Source: a virus
IMG/VR virus record: IMGVR_UViG_3300042988_000011
Location: 1-29,005 of that record
Length of the DNA: 29,005 nt
Direction: 5' to 3' (one strand)
Position 1 is the first letter of the stretch; the number at the start of each line of letters is the position of its first letter. The notes under the pieces were generated by a model, which was not told the DNA's origin, ran no database searches, and saw only the letters and a program-made list of their open reading frames with translations. Below, one piece after another: positions 15,705-22,815 of this stretch. A program made the position numbers and the translations under genes.

Positions 15705-17614
15705 TGAATCCTGATCTCACATTGCTATCTGATAAAGACTTAGAGGCTCTTTCTTCAGGAAAGATTGAGCTAATGTCTGATGCTGGATTGGCAATTCTTG
15801 CTGGTGAACAGCCAAAGGTTGCTCCTAAGAAAATGACAGCGAAAGAGGAATTGCAGTCTGCTTTTGGTTTTGATAAGCCAAAGCCTCAAACTCAATCTGC
15901 TGGTGATCTTCTGCGTAACCTTGGTTTAACTGCTCGCGGCGCTTTAACTGGTGCTGCATCGTTGCCAGCCATGATTGCTGACGTTCCTGCAAGCCTTGTA
16001 AACCTTGCTGCTGGTCGTCAAATCTACAAGCCACAAGCAGAGGCTTTTGGTGATTTGCTATCTGCCCTAGGCGCTCCAAAAGCTGAAACTCCAGCAGAAC
16101 GCCTGATGACCGAATCCGCTGCTGCTATTGGTGGTGTTGCTGCTCCTGCTGGATTGGCAAATCGAGTGAGTCAGGCTGTTGCTCCACAATTGGCAACTCG
16201 CACACAAGAATTGGCAAGATTCTTTGGTGAAAATGTACCTGCTCAAGTTGCTGCTGCTACTGGTGGTGCATTGGCTGGTGGCGCTGCGCGTGAAAGCGAT
16301 GCAAGCCCATTGATGCAATTGATTGCTAGTATTGGTGGAGCTGCAACTCCAGCAGGTGCAATGGCTCTTGGCCCTGCTGTTGGTCGTGCGGCAAAAGAAG
16401 TTGTGCGCCCAGGTACTCAGGCTGGTCGTGAAGCTATTGCAGGTGGTGTGTTGCGTCAATTGTCTCGTGAGCCTGAGGCTGCAATTAAAGCAATGGAAGG
16501 CTATCAAGCACCTGTTTCTGGTTACACACCAACAGCAGCGCAAGCAAGCCGTGACGTTGGTTTGATTGCAGCAGAAACTCCAATCAGAGCATTTGACGTA
16601 ACTGGTAAGTTTGGCGCTCAAGCAAGCCAAGCAAATCAAGCTCGTATGGCTATCCTTGATAGATTGGCTAAAGACAAGGCTGCTGTTGAATCTGCTGTTA
16701 CAAAACGTGATGAAGTAACTTCTCCATTGCGTGAAGAAGCATTTGCAAAATCAACAGTAAGCCCTGAGACTTTCCAATCTGCTGTTGCGTTGAACGTAAA
16801 CAAGACGATTGATGACATTCTTACCTCAAATGCTGGCGCTCGTGGAACAGTCAAAAAGACTATGACATGGGCTAAAGAGCAATTGGCTGAAGGTACTACT
16901 CCAGAGCGTCTTTATGAAGTCCGTAAAGACTTGCGTAGTGCTGCACAAGGACTTTTGGATAAAGAAGGTTCTCAGTACAGCTTGGCAAAAGGACAGCTTG
17001 AGCAAGTTATCAAGGCTGTTGACGATACGATTGAAGCTGCTGCGCCTGGCTACCAAGCATATTTGAAGAAATACGCTCAATCTAGCAAAGGTATTGAAAA
17101 GTTAGAAGCTGCTCAAGAGTTCCGTGGCAAAGTACTATCAACCACACCAGACCCATCTGGCGTGTCTGATTACATGATTTCACAGCCTTCGTTTACACGC
17201 GCAATTCGCAATGCTGAGAAAGAGACTAATCTTTCAAACACCCAATTGGCTGTTTTGAAGAAAGTTGCTCAAGACTTAGATTCTGGTGTGTTGAATCGTG
17301 CGGTTAAGACACCTGGCTCTGATACATTCAAGAATCTAAGCACAGCAAATATCATTGGCGCTTTCATTGGCAAACAAATGTTTGGTGAAGTTCCAGCAGC
17401 AGTAAACAAAGTTGCTGCGCCTTTGAATTGGCTCTATAACGGCACAGACGATCAGATTCGTGAGTTGCTGGTAGATGCCATGCTTGACCCAAAACTTGCG
17501 TCTAAACTGATGACTAAGGCATCTGTCGTAAGTGTTGAGCCACTTAGCAAAGAACTTCAACGCAAAGCCATTGCCGCTGGTTATGGCGCTTCATTTGGAT
17601 TAACGGAGAGATAA
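15704..17614 (+). CDS. Probable internal virion/ejection protein 3, 636 aa
   Basis: 636 aa. After an acidic N-terminus (LLSDKDLEALSSGKIELMSD) comes a long Ala/Gly-rich region with possible membrane-active helices (residues about 75-230, such as GAASLPAMIADVPASLVNLA and AAIGGVAAPAGLANRVSQAV), then a Lys/Glu-rich helical half. The length and amphipathic content resemble the largest ejection protein of P22-type phages, thought to form part of the envelope-spanning conduit. No lytic transglycosylase motif is visible. Overlaps the previous gene by 1 nt. Confidence 0.75.
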   Translation: MNPDLTLLSDKDLEALSSGKIELMSDAGLAILAGEQPKVAPKKMTAKEELQSAFGFDKPKPQTQSAGDLLRNLGLTARGALTGAASLPAMIADVPASLVNLAAGRQIYKPQAEAFGDLLSALGAPKAETPAERLMTESAAAIGGVAAPAGLANRVSQAVAPQLATRTQELARFFGENVPAQVAAATGGALAGGAARESDASPLMQLIASIGGAATPAGAMALGPAVGRAAKEVVRPGTQAGREAIAGGVLRQLSREPEAAIKAMEGYQAPVSGYTPTAAQASRDVGLIAAETPIRAFDVTGKFGAQASQANQARMAILDRLAKDKAAVESAVTKRDEVTSPLREEAFAKSTVSPETFQSAVALNVNKTIDDILTSNAGARGTVKKTMTWAKEQLAEGTTPERLYEVRKDLRSAAQGLLDKEGSQYSLAKGQLEQVIKAVDDTIEAAAPGYQAYLKKYAQSSKGIEKLEAAQEFRGKVLSTTPDPSGVSDYMISQPSFTRAIRNAEKETNLSNTQLAVLKKVAQDLDSGVLNRAVKTPGSDTFKNLSTANIIGAFIGKQMFGEVPAAVNKVAAPLNWLYNGTDDQIRELLVDAMLDPKLASKLMTKASVVSVEPLSKELQRKAIAAGYGASFGLTER

Positions 17615-17616
17615 GA

Positions 17617-19056
17617 ATGTCAAAAGACAAAATCAGCGATTACAGCGCAACGGCAAACTCAAACACCGACATTGCTGGCATCAACATTGACGAGGGCTGT
17701 GCTCCAAGTGGCATTAACAATGCCATTCGCACATTGATGAAGCAAATCAAAGACCTATATGCTGGCACAAGTGGTGATAAATGGCCTGTTACTGCTGGCG
17801 GTACTGGTGGAACAACTGCATCTGAAGCTCGTACAAACCTTGGTTTGGCTATCGGTACAGACGTTCAAGCATACGATGCACAGTTGACAGACATTGCTGG
17901 ATTGACACCAACTGATAACGGTGTTGTGATTGGCAATGGAACTAACTTTGTTGTTGAGTCTGGCGCAACATTAAAGACTTCTCTAGGTCTGACAATCGGA
18001 ACAGATGTTCAGGCTTATGACGCTGATCTTACATCCATTGCAAACTCAGGCAAGGGAGATCAGATTGCTTCGTATGGTACTTATGGAGTAGGCTTCAAGA
18101 ACCGCATCATCAATGGTGCGATGATGATTGACCAGCGTAATGCGGGGGCTAGTGTTACAGTCAACTCGACAACAGGTTACGTCTTAGACCGCTGGACTAC
18201 AGGCATAACTCAAAATGGAAAGCTTACGTCACAGCAAAATGCTGGCGCAGTAACTCCGCCTGTTGGATTTAAAAACTACCTCGGGTTTACTTCAACTTCT
18301 GCTTATTCAGTTTTATCTACGGATATTTTTGCTGCATTTCAAAAAATTGAAGGATTTAACACTGCTGATTTAGCTTGGGGAACAGCAAATGCTGCAACCG
18401 TAACCATTTCGTTTTGGGTTCGCAGCTCTTTGACTGGTACGTTTGGTGGCGCATTAAACAATGCTTTAGGTAACCGTTCATACCTATTTACTTACACAAT
18501 CTCCGCTGCAAATACTTGGGAACAAAAAACCATTACTGTTGCTGGAGATACATCAGGAACATGGGCTACCGACAATAGTTGTGGTATTCAACTCAACTTT
18601 GGTTTGGGAGGTGGATCAACTTATTCTGCATCAGCGGGCTCTTGGCAGGCTGGCGCATATTACACAGCAACAGGCGCAACCAGCGTTGTCGGTACATCTG
18701 GAGCCACCTTCTACATCACAGGCGTTCAACTAGAAAAAGGCAGCACAGCCACATCGTTTGACTACCGCCCGTATGGTACTGAGTTGGCTTTGTGTCAGCG
18801 GTATTATCAAGTCGTTCGCGCCACTTGGAGTGGTAACACAACAAACGCTGAAAATTACAGTGCAACAGTTGCCTTTCAAGCAGCTATGCGTTCATCCCCA
18901 ACAGGCACATCCACCGATGTGACTACTCTAGGGTTTAATGCAGGTGGCTCGTTTACAGATTTAGCTGCATCTGGCGCAAGATTTGTAGGTACTGCAAATA
19001 CAACCAATACGGGGAGAATTATGGTTCGTGATTGTTTACTTTCTGCGGAGTTATAA
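17617..19056 (+). CDS. Tail fibre / receptor-binding protein
   Basis: 479 aa. The N-terminus with DYSATANSNTDIAGINIDEG and GCAPSGINNAIRTLMKQIKD is a common virion-anchoring domain of tail fibres, followed by the Gly/Thr hinge VTAGGTGGTTASEARTNLGL. A 20-residue unit LGLxIGTDVQAYDAxLTxIA occurs twice (residues 75-94 and 123-142). The C-terminal part, from FKNRIINGAMMIDQRNAGAS to ITGVQLEKGSTATSFDYRPY, resembles carbohydrate-binding beta-sandwich domains of fibre tips. It should recognise the host surface. Separated by 2 nt from the ejection genes. Confidence 0.85.
   Translation: MSKDKISDYSATANSNTDIAGINIDEGCAPSGINNAIRTLMKQIKDLYAGTSGDKWPVTAGGTGGTTASEARTNLGLAIGTDVQAYDAQLTDIAGLTPTDNGVVIGNGTNFVVESGATLKTSLGLTIGTDVQAYDADLTSIANSGKGDQIASYGTYGVGFKNRIINGAMMIDQRNAGASVTVNSTTGYVLDRWTTGITQNGKLTSQQNAGAVTPPVGFKNYLGFTSTSAYSVLSTDIFAAFQKIEGFNTADLAWGTANAATVTISFWVRSSLTGTFGGALNNALGNRSYLFTYTISAANTWEQKTITVAGDTSGTWATDNSCGIQLNFGLGGGSTYSASAGSWQAGAYYTATGATSVVGTSGATFYITGVQLEKGSTATSFDYRPYGTELALCQRYYQVVRATWSGNTTNAENYSATVAFQAAMRSSPTGTSTDVTTLGFNAGGSFTDLAASGARFVGTANTTNTGRIMVRDCLLSAEL
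17839..18043 (+). repeat. Duplicated 20-residue fibre module
   Basis: The fibre residues 75-94 and 123-142 are nearly identical (16 to 17 of 20), offset by 48 residues. The nucleotide copies have diverged at third positions, so the duplication is not recent. Such units often form repeated trimeric shaft segments. Confidence 0.6.
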
Positions 19057-19221
19057 ATGTACAAACTTCTTCCAAAAACAGAACTTGGCGATGAGAAATG
19101 TCTAGTCCGTCTATCAGATAATGCCTTTATCCCGTTCGATTCTGCCAACACAGACTACCAAGCCTATTTGAAATGGCTGGAAGAAGGCAACACGCCTTTA
19201 CCTGCTGACGAGGCTCAGTAA
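19057..19221 (+). CDS. Small fibre-associated protein, 54 aa
   Basis: The ATG immediately follows the fibre stop, and the TAA shares its last base with the next ATG. The product begins MYKLLPKTELGDEKCLVRLS, continues DNAFIPFDSANTDYQAYLKW and ends LEEGNTPLPADEAQ. The segment YQAYLKWLEEGNTPLPAD is typical of short proteins or domains encoded just behind tail fibre genes, some of which act as fibre assembly factors. Exact function unknown. Confidence 0.75.
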   Translation: MYKLLPKTELGDEKCLVRLSDNAFIPFDSANTDYQAYLKWLEEGNTPLPADEAQ

Positions 19222-19424
19222 TGGCAACAATTGACGAAACTGAAGCTCGTCTAAACAGCCATGAAGCTGTTTGTGCAATGCGTTATGAGCGCATTAACGA
19301 ACAGTTTGAAAGCGGTAAGAAACGCATGGACAAGATGGAATATCTAATCTATGCGGTTCTTGCTTCTGTGCTGTTTGGCCCTGGCGTAGCTGCTGAGTTC
19401 TTTAAACGCTTAATCGGCTTGTGA
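19221..19424 (+). CDS. XhlA-like small membrane protein, 67 aa
   Basis: A charged amphipathic N-terminal helix (DETEARLNSHEAVCAMRYER) is followed by one hydrophobic segment (MEYLIYAVLASVLFGPGVAA) and a short C-terminus. This is the layout of XhlA/haemolysin-like lysis accessory proteins in phages. It opens the lysis cassette and overlaps the previous gene by 1 nt. A holin or membrane-associated lysis role is inferred. Confidence 0.7.
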   Translation: MATIDETEARLNSHEAVCAMRYERINEQFESGKKRMDKMEYLIYAVLASVLFGPGVAAEFFKRLIGL

Positions 19425-19431
19425 GGTTGCT

Positions 19432-20190
19432 ATTGACCCAATTTCCCTTCTCATGGCAGCACAGGCAGCAGTTGCGGCAGTCCGCAAAGGCTGTGAGATG
19501 CTGTCTGAAGGGAAGGCTGAGATTAGCAAGCTCAAGTCAACCGTAGAGAAGGGTATTGGGGATGCCAAAGCAATCTACAAAGAGGTCACGGGTTTATGGT
19601 CGTGGATTCTTGGTTTATTTGGCAAGCAAGAAAAGAAGTCAGTTGCTATTGCTGAACCCGTTAAGACTGAAGCGATTGTCCAAGCGCCAAAGCGTTTGCC
19701 CAAGCCTAATCGAGAGCTTAGTTATGAGGAATACCAGACACAAGCCATTCATCAGGTTTGTGAGCAACTGAAAACATTTTTTGAGATTCGCAGGAATCTA
19801 AAAGCACACTGTCTTGAGCTGGAAGAAATCTCAAAGACGACAACGACAATTGAAGACAGTGCGATTGACAGGGTGGAAATCGAGCTTCAGCTTGAAAACA
19901 TGACTGTTCAAATCAGGGAAGCGATGGTTTATGCGCCGAAAGAACTTCGTGCCATATACAGCAGATTCCTTGAGATGTACGACCTAATCTTGGAAGAACA
20001 AGAGTTTGCAAGGCAACTCAAACGGAAGAACGAAAGAGATGCTAAATGGCAACGCGAACTCCTACGCAATCACAGGGTAGATCGGGCGGTGGTATCGGCT
20101 CTAGTCTTTCTTCTAGTTCTGTGGATGTGGGGGTTCATGCTGTCGCTAGGATGGCTCGTGAAGACACACGGTGGTTCGTCGTCGGTGTAG
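19432..20190 (+). CDS. Coiled-coil membrane protein of the lysis region (possible ATT start)
   Basis: The safest ATG is at 19453 (245 aa), but it has no Shine-Dalgarno. In the same frame, ATT at 19432 lies 5 nt after GAGG (19423-19426) and would give (M)DPISLLMAAQAAVAAVRKG, which resembles how I remember related phage proteins beginning. The product has an Ala-rich N-terminal helix, an amphipathic Trp-containing segment (GLWSWILGLFGK), a long helical middle and a C-terminal membrane segment (ALVFLLVLWMWGFMLSLGWL). Similar proteins sit in lysis regions of podovirus-like phages, but no function is known to me. Its end overlaps the next gene by 145 nt. Confidence 0.7.
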   Translation: MDPISLLMAAQAAVAAVRKGCEMLSEGKAEISKLKSTVEKGIGDAKAIYKEVTGLWSWILGLFGKQEKKSVAIAEPVKTEAIVQAPKRLPKPNRELSYEEYQTQAIHQVCEQLKTFFEIRRNLKAHCLELEEISKTTTTIEDSAIDRVEIELQLENMTVQIREAMVYAPKELRAIYSRFLEMYDLILEEQEFARQLKRKNERDAKWQRELLRNHRVDRAVVSALVFLLVLWMWGFMLSLGWLVKTHGGSSSV

Positions 20191-20372
20191 TCACGCTATC
20201 CATTGTGTTGTTTTTGGCGTTGCCCGTGTCTATGTTGGTCGTGGTTGACTACATGAAACTTAGAGCTGAGATGCAGCATGAAATAAGGCAGATTCGGAAA
20301 CTTAAACAAGAGCTGAAAGGAAAGAATGAAAAAGCTGTTGCTGATAAGCCTGTTGCTGGTAGCGGGGTGTGA
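20046..20372 (+). CDS. Membrane protein with coiled coil (i-spanin-like), 108 aa
   Basis: Lies in another frame over the last 145 nt of the preceding gene and reaches into the following lipoprotein gene. One transmembrane segment (about residues 43-65, FVVGVVTLSIVLFLALPVSM) is followed by a charged helix (KLRAEMQHEIRQIRKLKQEL). The start at 20046 has AAAGAG upstream; an internal ATG at 20151, giving MAREDTRWF, is an alternative with no long overlap. Membrane helix plus coiled coil, overlapped in the +1 frame by a lipoprotein, is the layout of i-spanins. The many basic residues after the helix make topology uncertain. Confidence 0.65.
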   Translation: MATRTPTQSQGRSGGGIGSSLSSSSVDVGVHAVARMAREDTRWFVVGVVTLSIVLFLALPVSMLVVVDYMKLRAEMQHEIRQIRKLKQELKGKNEKAVADKPVAGSGV

Positions 20373-20535
20373 AGACCGTTGGAGATATTTTTGTCAAGAC
20401 CCAAAGAATTTTCAACAAAAAAGATGCCAACGCCCAGACTGTCTATTCACACAAGACTGCCCTGATTACCTTGTTGCTCCTGTCTTGGAAAAGCAAGCAC
20501 AACAACCTCAATCTACATCTTCGGAGACTAAATGA
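20326..20535 (+). CDS. Small Cys-rich lipoprotein (o-spanin-like), 69 aa
   Basis: Signal peptide MKKLLLISLLLVAGC with a lipobox VAGC, so the mature protein would begin at Cys15 and be anchored to a membrane. The mature part contains four more cysteines (23, 34, 39, 45) within EDRWRYFCQDPKNFQQKRC and PDCLFTQDCPDY, suggesting disulfides in the periplasm, then a Gln/Ser-rich tail. It starts 47 nt inside the preceding membrane-protein gene in the +1 frame. SD GAAAGGAAAG precedes the ATG. I recall similar EDRWRY lipoproteins in phage lysis regions, without a proven function. Confidence 0.8.
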   Translation: MKKLLLISLLLVAGCEDRWRYFCQDPKNFQQKRCQRPDCLFTQDCPDYLVAPVLEKQAQQPQSTSSETK

Positions 20536-21044
20536 AATCTTTTGAAATTCAATCCGTTGAAGAACTAGTAAAACTTATCCAAGTTATTGTTTGGGGCATT
20601 GTTGTCTTTGTCCTAATGATGGTTCTTGGCGGCATTGTTGCCACCATGTTGTACTCAGTCACATTTGTGCAACAGCCTTTAAAGGCAATGGCTCCTATTG
20701 ACATGGCATATACCAAGATGCTTAACGACATTGTTTTGATCTTGGCTAGTAGCGTAACAACCATTGTCAGTATGTTTGCTGTCAATAAAGGTATTCAATC
20801 TGCTGCTGAAAAAATTGCTCCTACTCTTGGAAATCCACCCCCACAGCCACAAGCCGTAGCACCTAGCACTGCCCCAGTGACTACGGCAAGCGGGGCAATG
20901 CCTGATTTCAACTGGATGGGTACATCTCAGGTGCAGTTTGATGAGGAGTGGAGAGCGCCACCACCGCCAACAACTCCACCAAATCACCTTGAGCCAGAGC
21001 ATGAGCGTGAGGAATTGGCACTAGCAAGGGCAGGTGAGCGATGA
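20532..21044 (+). CDS. Two-TM membrane protein, candidate holin, 170 aa
   Basis: ATGA overlap on the lipoprotein. There are two hydrophobic segments, about residues 15-45 (VIVWGIVVFVLMMVLGGIVA) and 65-87 (NDIVLILASSVTTIVSMFAV), then a Pro-rich linker and an acidic C-terminal tail (EEWRAPPPPTTPPNHLEPEH). Two membrane segments and its place right before Rz/Rz1 and endolysin make it the best holin candidate. The long soluble tail is unusual for holins, so another lysis-membrane role is possible. Confidence 0.65.
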   Translation: MKSFEIQSVEELVKLIQVIVWGIVVFVLMMVLGGIVATMLYSVTFVQQPLKAMAPIDMAYTKMLNDIVLILASSVTTIVSMFAVNKGIQSAAEKIAPTLGNPPPQPQAVAPSTAPVTTASGAMPDFNWMGTSQVQFDEEWRAPPPPTTPPNHLEPEHEREELALARAGER

Positions 21045-21505
21045 TGCCTAATCCTTGGCTAATCATTGGAGCCATTGCGTTTGTGATGGCTTCTTACTTC
21101 TATGGACACCATGCAGGCTTTGTTGATCGTGACAACGAGATGCAAGCTGAAATCGCTAGGCTAAATGCTGAGGCGCGTGAAAAAGAGCAACAACTTGCTC
21201 AAGACTTGAACAACACATCTTCACAATTGAAAGAGGCAAACGATGCTGTCACTAAAAAACAGTCTGATCTTGACCGCCTTATTAACTCTGGCAGGGTGCG
21301 GCTCAACGCCACAGGTTGCCCACAAGGGAGTGCAAATTCCACCACTACCAGTGGAAATAACGAGGCAGGAACCGAATCTGAGCGAGAGACTTTACGACTT
21401 ATTGCTGAAATCGCAGCAGAAGGCGACAGAGCCATCAACAAGCTCAACGCCTGCATCACAGCCTATGAACAAGTCAGGAGCCAAGTAAATGACAGTAACC
21501 GCTGA
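21041..21505 (+). CDS. i-spanin (Rz)
   Basis: 154 aa, overlapping the previous gene by 4 nt. One N-terminal transmembrane anchor (PWLIIGAIAFVMASYFYGHH), then a periplasmic coiled coil with NEMQAEIARLNAEAREKEQQ and LKEANDAVTKKQSDLDRLIN, and a C-terminal helical part with two cysteines. This is the classical Rz inner-membrane spanin, which fuses inner and outer membranes with its lipoprotein partner at the end of lysis. The partner gene lies wholly inside it. The 3' end overlaps the endolysin start by 17 nt. A second ATG at 21044 is equally usable. Confidence 0.9.
   Translation: MMPNPWLIIGAIAFVMASYFYGHHAGFVDRDNEMQAEIARLNAEAREKEQQLAQDLNNTSSQLKEANDAVTKKQSDLDRLINSGRVRLNATGCPQGSANSTTTSGNNEAGTESERETLRLIAEIAAEGDRAINKLNACITAYEQVRSQVNDSNR
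21243..21488 (+). CDS. o-spanin (Rz1), embedded in Rz
   Basis: 81-aa lipoprotein encoded in the +1 frame entirely inside Rz. Signal peptide MLSLKNSLILTALLTLAGC with lipobox LAGC (Cys19), then a Pro-containing mature chain (GVQIPPLPVEITRQ) and a Ser/Thr-rich end. Complete nesting of Rz1 in Rz is known from lambda-type phages. SD GAGGCAAACG lies upstream. The TAA is followed directly by the endolysin ATG at 21489. Confidence 0.9.
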   Translation: MLSLKNSLILTALLTLAGCGSTPQVAHKGVQIPPLPVEITRQEPNLSERLYDLLLKSQQKATEPSTSSTPASQPMNKSGAK

Positions 21506-22091
21506 ACAACTAGCAAAACTGCATATTGGCGCTCAATGGGTTGATGCGCTTAATGAGACTTTTGAGCGTTTTGGTATTGCGTCTAAGAATCAACAAGCTG
21601 CGTTCATTGGACAGTGTGGGCATGAGTGCGGAAACTTCAAAATCCTTGAGGAGAATTTGAACTACCGCGCTGCCACTTTAATGAAGCTGTGGCCTAAACG
21701 CTTTCCTACACAAGAAGTTGCAAATGCTTACGAGAAGAACCCTAAGAAGATCGCCAACATGGTTTACGCCTCACGCATGGGCAACCGAGATGAAGCGTCT
21801 GGCGATGGTTATCGTTTTAGGGGTCGTGGGTGCATCCAGCTTACTGGTCATGCTAACTATTTTCACGCTGGTAAGGCATTGGGCGTTGATTTTGTTATGC
21901 AGCCTGATCTTGTGGCAACTCCAAAGTATGCTGCTTTAACAGCTGGCTGGTTCTGGTCAACTCACGGCTGTAATGAGATTGCTGATCGTGGAGATTGGAC
22001 TCAGTTAACCAAGAAAATTAACGGTGGCACGATTGGTCTTGATGACCGTATCAAGCACACGAACGAGGCTTTAGCTGTCCTTCAATCTTGA
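21489..22091 (+). CDS. Endolysin, GH19 chitinase-like
   Basis: 200-aa peptidoglycan hydrolase. AAFIGQCGHECGNFK holds the proposed catalytic Glu46, corresponding to the GHE-S/G motif of GH19-type phage lysins. YRFRGRGCIQLTGHANYFHA is the hallmark substrate-cleft motif, and AGWFWSTHGCNEIADRGD and TKKINGGTIGLDDRIKH complete the fold. No signal peptide or binding domain, so release needs a holin. The start sits one codon after the Rz1 stop. The end overlaps a gene on the opposite strand by 10 nt. Confidence 0.93.
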   Translation: MTVTAEQLAKLHIGAQWVDALNETFERFGIASKNQQAAFIGQCGHECGNFKILEENLNYRAATLMKLWPKRFPTQEVANAYEKNPKKIANMVYASRMGNRDEASGDGYRFRGRGCIQLTGHANYFHAGKALGVDFVMQPDLVATPKYAALTAGWFWSTHGCNEIADRGDWTQLTKKINGGTIGLDDRIKHTNEALAVLQS

Positions 22092-22183
22092 ACAGCAAGC
22101 AAGGCGAACACTATTCCAAAAACAATCCCAAACGCAAGAACGCCAACGAATAGAAATCTGATGATTGCGATGATGTTATCCAT
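22082..22183 (-). CDS. 33-aa single-TM peptide
   Basis: ATG at 22183 (minus) with AAGGG 9 nt upstream encodes MDNIIAIIRFLFVGVLAFGI, then VFGIVFALLAVQD. It is almost entirely hydrophobic. It starts inside the stop region of the upstream zinc-finger-like gene, as expected for a coupled operon gene, and its last 10 nt overlap the endolysin end from the opposite side. Function unknown; small membrane peptides are common in phage early operons. Confidence 0.55.
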   Translation of the reverse strand: MDNIIAIIRFLFVGVLAFGIVFGIVFALLAVQD

Positions 22184-22376
22184 GCTTGTGTTCCCTTGCC
22201 TCACCTAGCGTTTGAAAATACTCATCACAGCGGTTGCAACGCCAGAGCCTTTGTTCTCTGACAGTTGCAAGTCGCTGTTCCCTATTTCTCCATCCCACGA
22301 TTACTCGTGAATCGCCCCGAAAACTTGTCACGGGTTCGATGTTGGCTGGCAGTTTTATAGTGGTTAGGTTCTTCAT
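22176..22376 (-). CDS. Small C2H2-like zinc-finger protein, 66 aa
   Basis: The C-terminal 20 or so residues read CNRCDEYFQTLGEAREHKHG, where two Cys and two His spaced C-x2-C and H-x-H could bind zinc. The N-terminal half (IKLPANIEPVTSFRGDSRVI, then VGWRNREQR) is basic. It probably binds nucleic acid or protein. The start lacks a clear Shine-Dalgarno, and the first 95 nt overlap another small open frame, so the exact start is open. Confidence 0.6.
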   Translation of the reverse strand: MKNLTTIKLPANIEPVTSFRGDSRVIVGWRNREQRLATVREQRLWRCNRCDEYFQTLGEAREHKHG

Positions 22377-22509
22377 TTTGCAAAAAGTAAGCTAGATCAT
22401 TTGCAGGTTTAGCTATTTTATTTGCTATCTTGGTTTTCTTGGGTTTCTCCACTGTCTCCCACTTGGGCCAAGGTGCGTTCGGTGCTAGAACTGTCTTGTA
22501 CTGGTTCAT
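22282..22509 (-). CDS. Possible overlapping small protein, 75 aa
   Basis: Lys/Pro/Asn-rich frame (NAPWPKWETVEKPKKTKIAN) starting inside the 59-aa gene and ending inside the zinc-finger-like gene. SD is weak (AGAAAG). The N-terminal text looks protein-like, but it overlaps on both sides, so it may be a shadow or the product of a local frameshift. No family recognised. Confidence 0.4.
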   Translation of the reverse strand: MNQYKTVLAPNAPWPKWETVEKPKKTKIANKIAKPANDLAYFLQNEEPNHYKTASQHRTRDKFSGRFTSNRGMEK

Positions 22510-22597
22510 TCTTTTTCTTTCTAAAGATCATGTCGTAGTTGTCAGAATACTTCTCGTAGTCTGGCATTGGTCTTGGTGCGCTGCCTTTGCCGCTCAT
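22418..22597 (-). CDS. Conserved small phage protein MSGKGSAPRP type, 59 aa
   Basis: ATG at 22597 (minus) has GAGG 6 nt upstream and overlaps the stop of the preceding gene (ATGA). The N-terminus MSGKGSAPRPMPDYEKYSDN followed by YDMIFRKKKN is a pattern I recognise from short, widespread phage early proteins of unknown function. The remaining 28 or so residues are Ser/Gln/Glu-rich and probably disordered. Confidence 0.75.
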   Translation of the reverse strand: MSGKGSAPRPMPDYEKYSDNYDMIFRKKKNEPVQDSSSTERTLAQVGDSGETQENQDSK

Positions 22598-22815
22598 TCT
22601 TGCCTCGCTTTCAGCATTGCGTCTGCTACTGCGTATGACAAATTTGCAACCAAATCAGAAGTTACATCGCCAACAGTTCCTGATGGAGTTCTTGGACTCG
22701 CAATCAATCCTTGCATTGCCTTGGCAGCAAAGTAATCGCGCAATGTCATGCCTTCTGAAGCATACATTCCATCACCATAATTGTGATTTGTTGTTGGAAA
22801 TGCTGGTTTGTTCAT
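22594..22815 (-). CDS. Conserved small phage protein, 73 aa
   Basis: Begins MNKPAFPTTNHNYGDGMYAS, then GMTLRDYFAAKAMQGLI and ends AYAVADAMLKA-like (YAVADAMLKARQE). The arrangement N-terminal KPAFP, central G-[ML]-T-x-R-[DE]-Y-F-A and C-terminal YAxADAML is a familiar small phage protein with unknown function. ATGA overlaps on both sides. SD AAGGGGG. Confidence 0.8.
   Translation of the reverse strand: MNKPAFPTTNHNYGDGMYASEGMTLRDYFAAKAMQGLIASPRTPSGTVGDVTSDLVANLSYAVADAMLKARQE

Noticed and set aside
16067-16639. 190-codon minus-strand frame inside ejection protein 3
   Set aside because: Cys/Ser/Thr-rich low-quality sequence antisense to an Ala/Gly-rich gene; no start signal or neighbours on that strand.
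22322-22345. GGGTTCGAT resembling a tRNA T-arm
   Set aside because: No matching stem, anticodon arm or acceptor stem around it; it lies in the zinc-finger-like gene.
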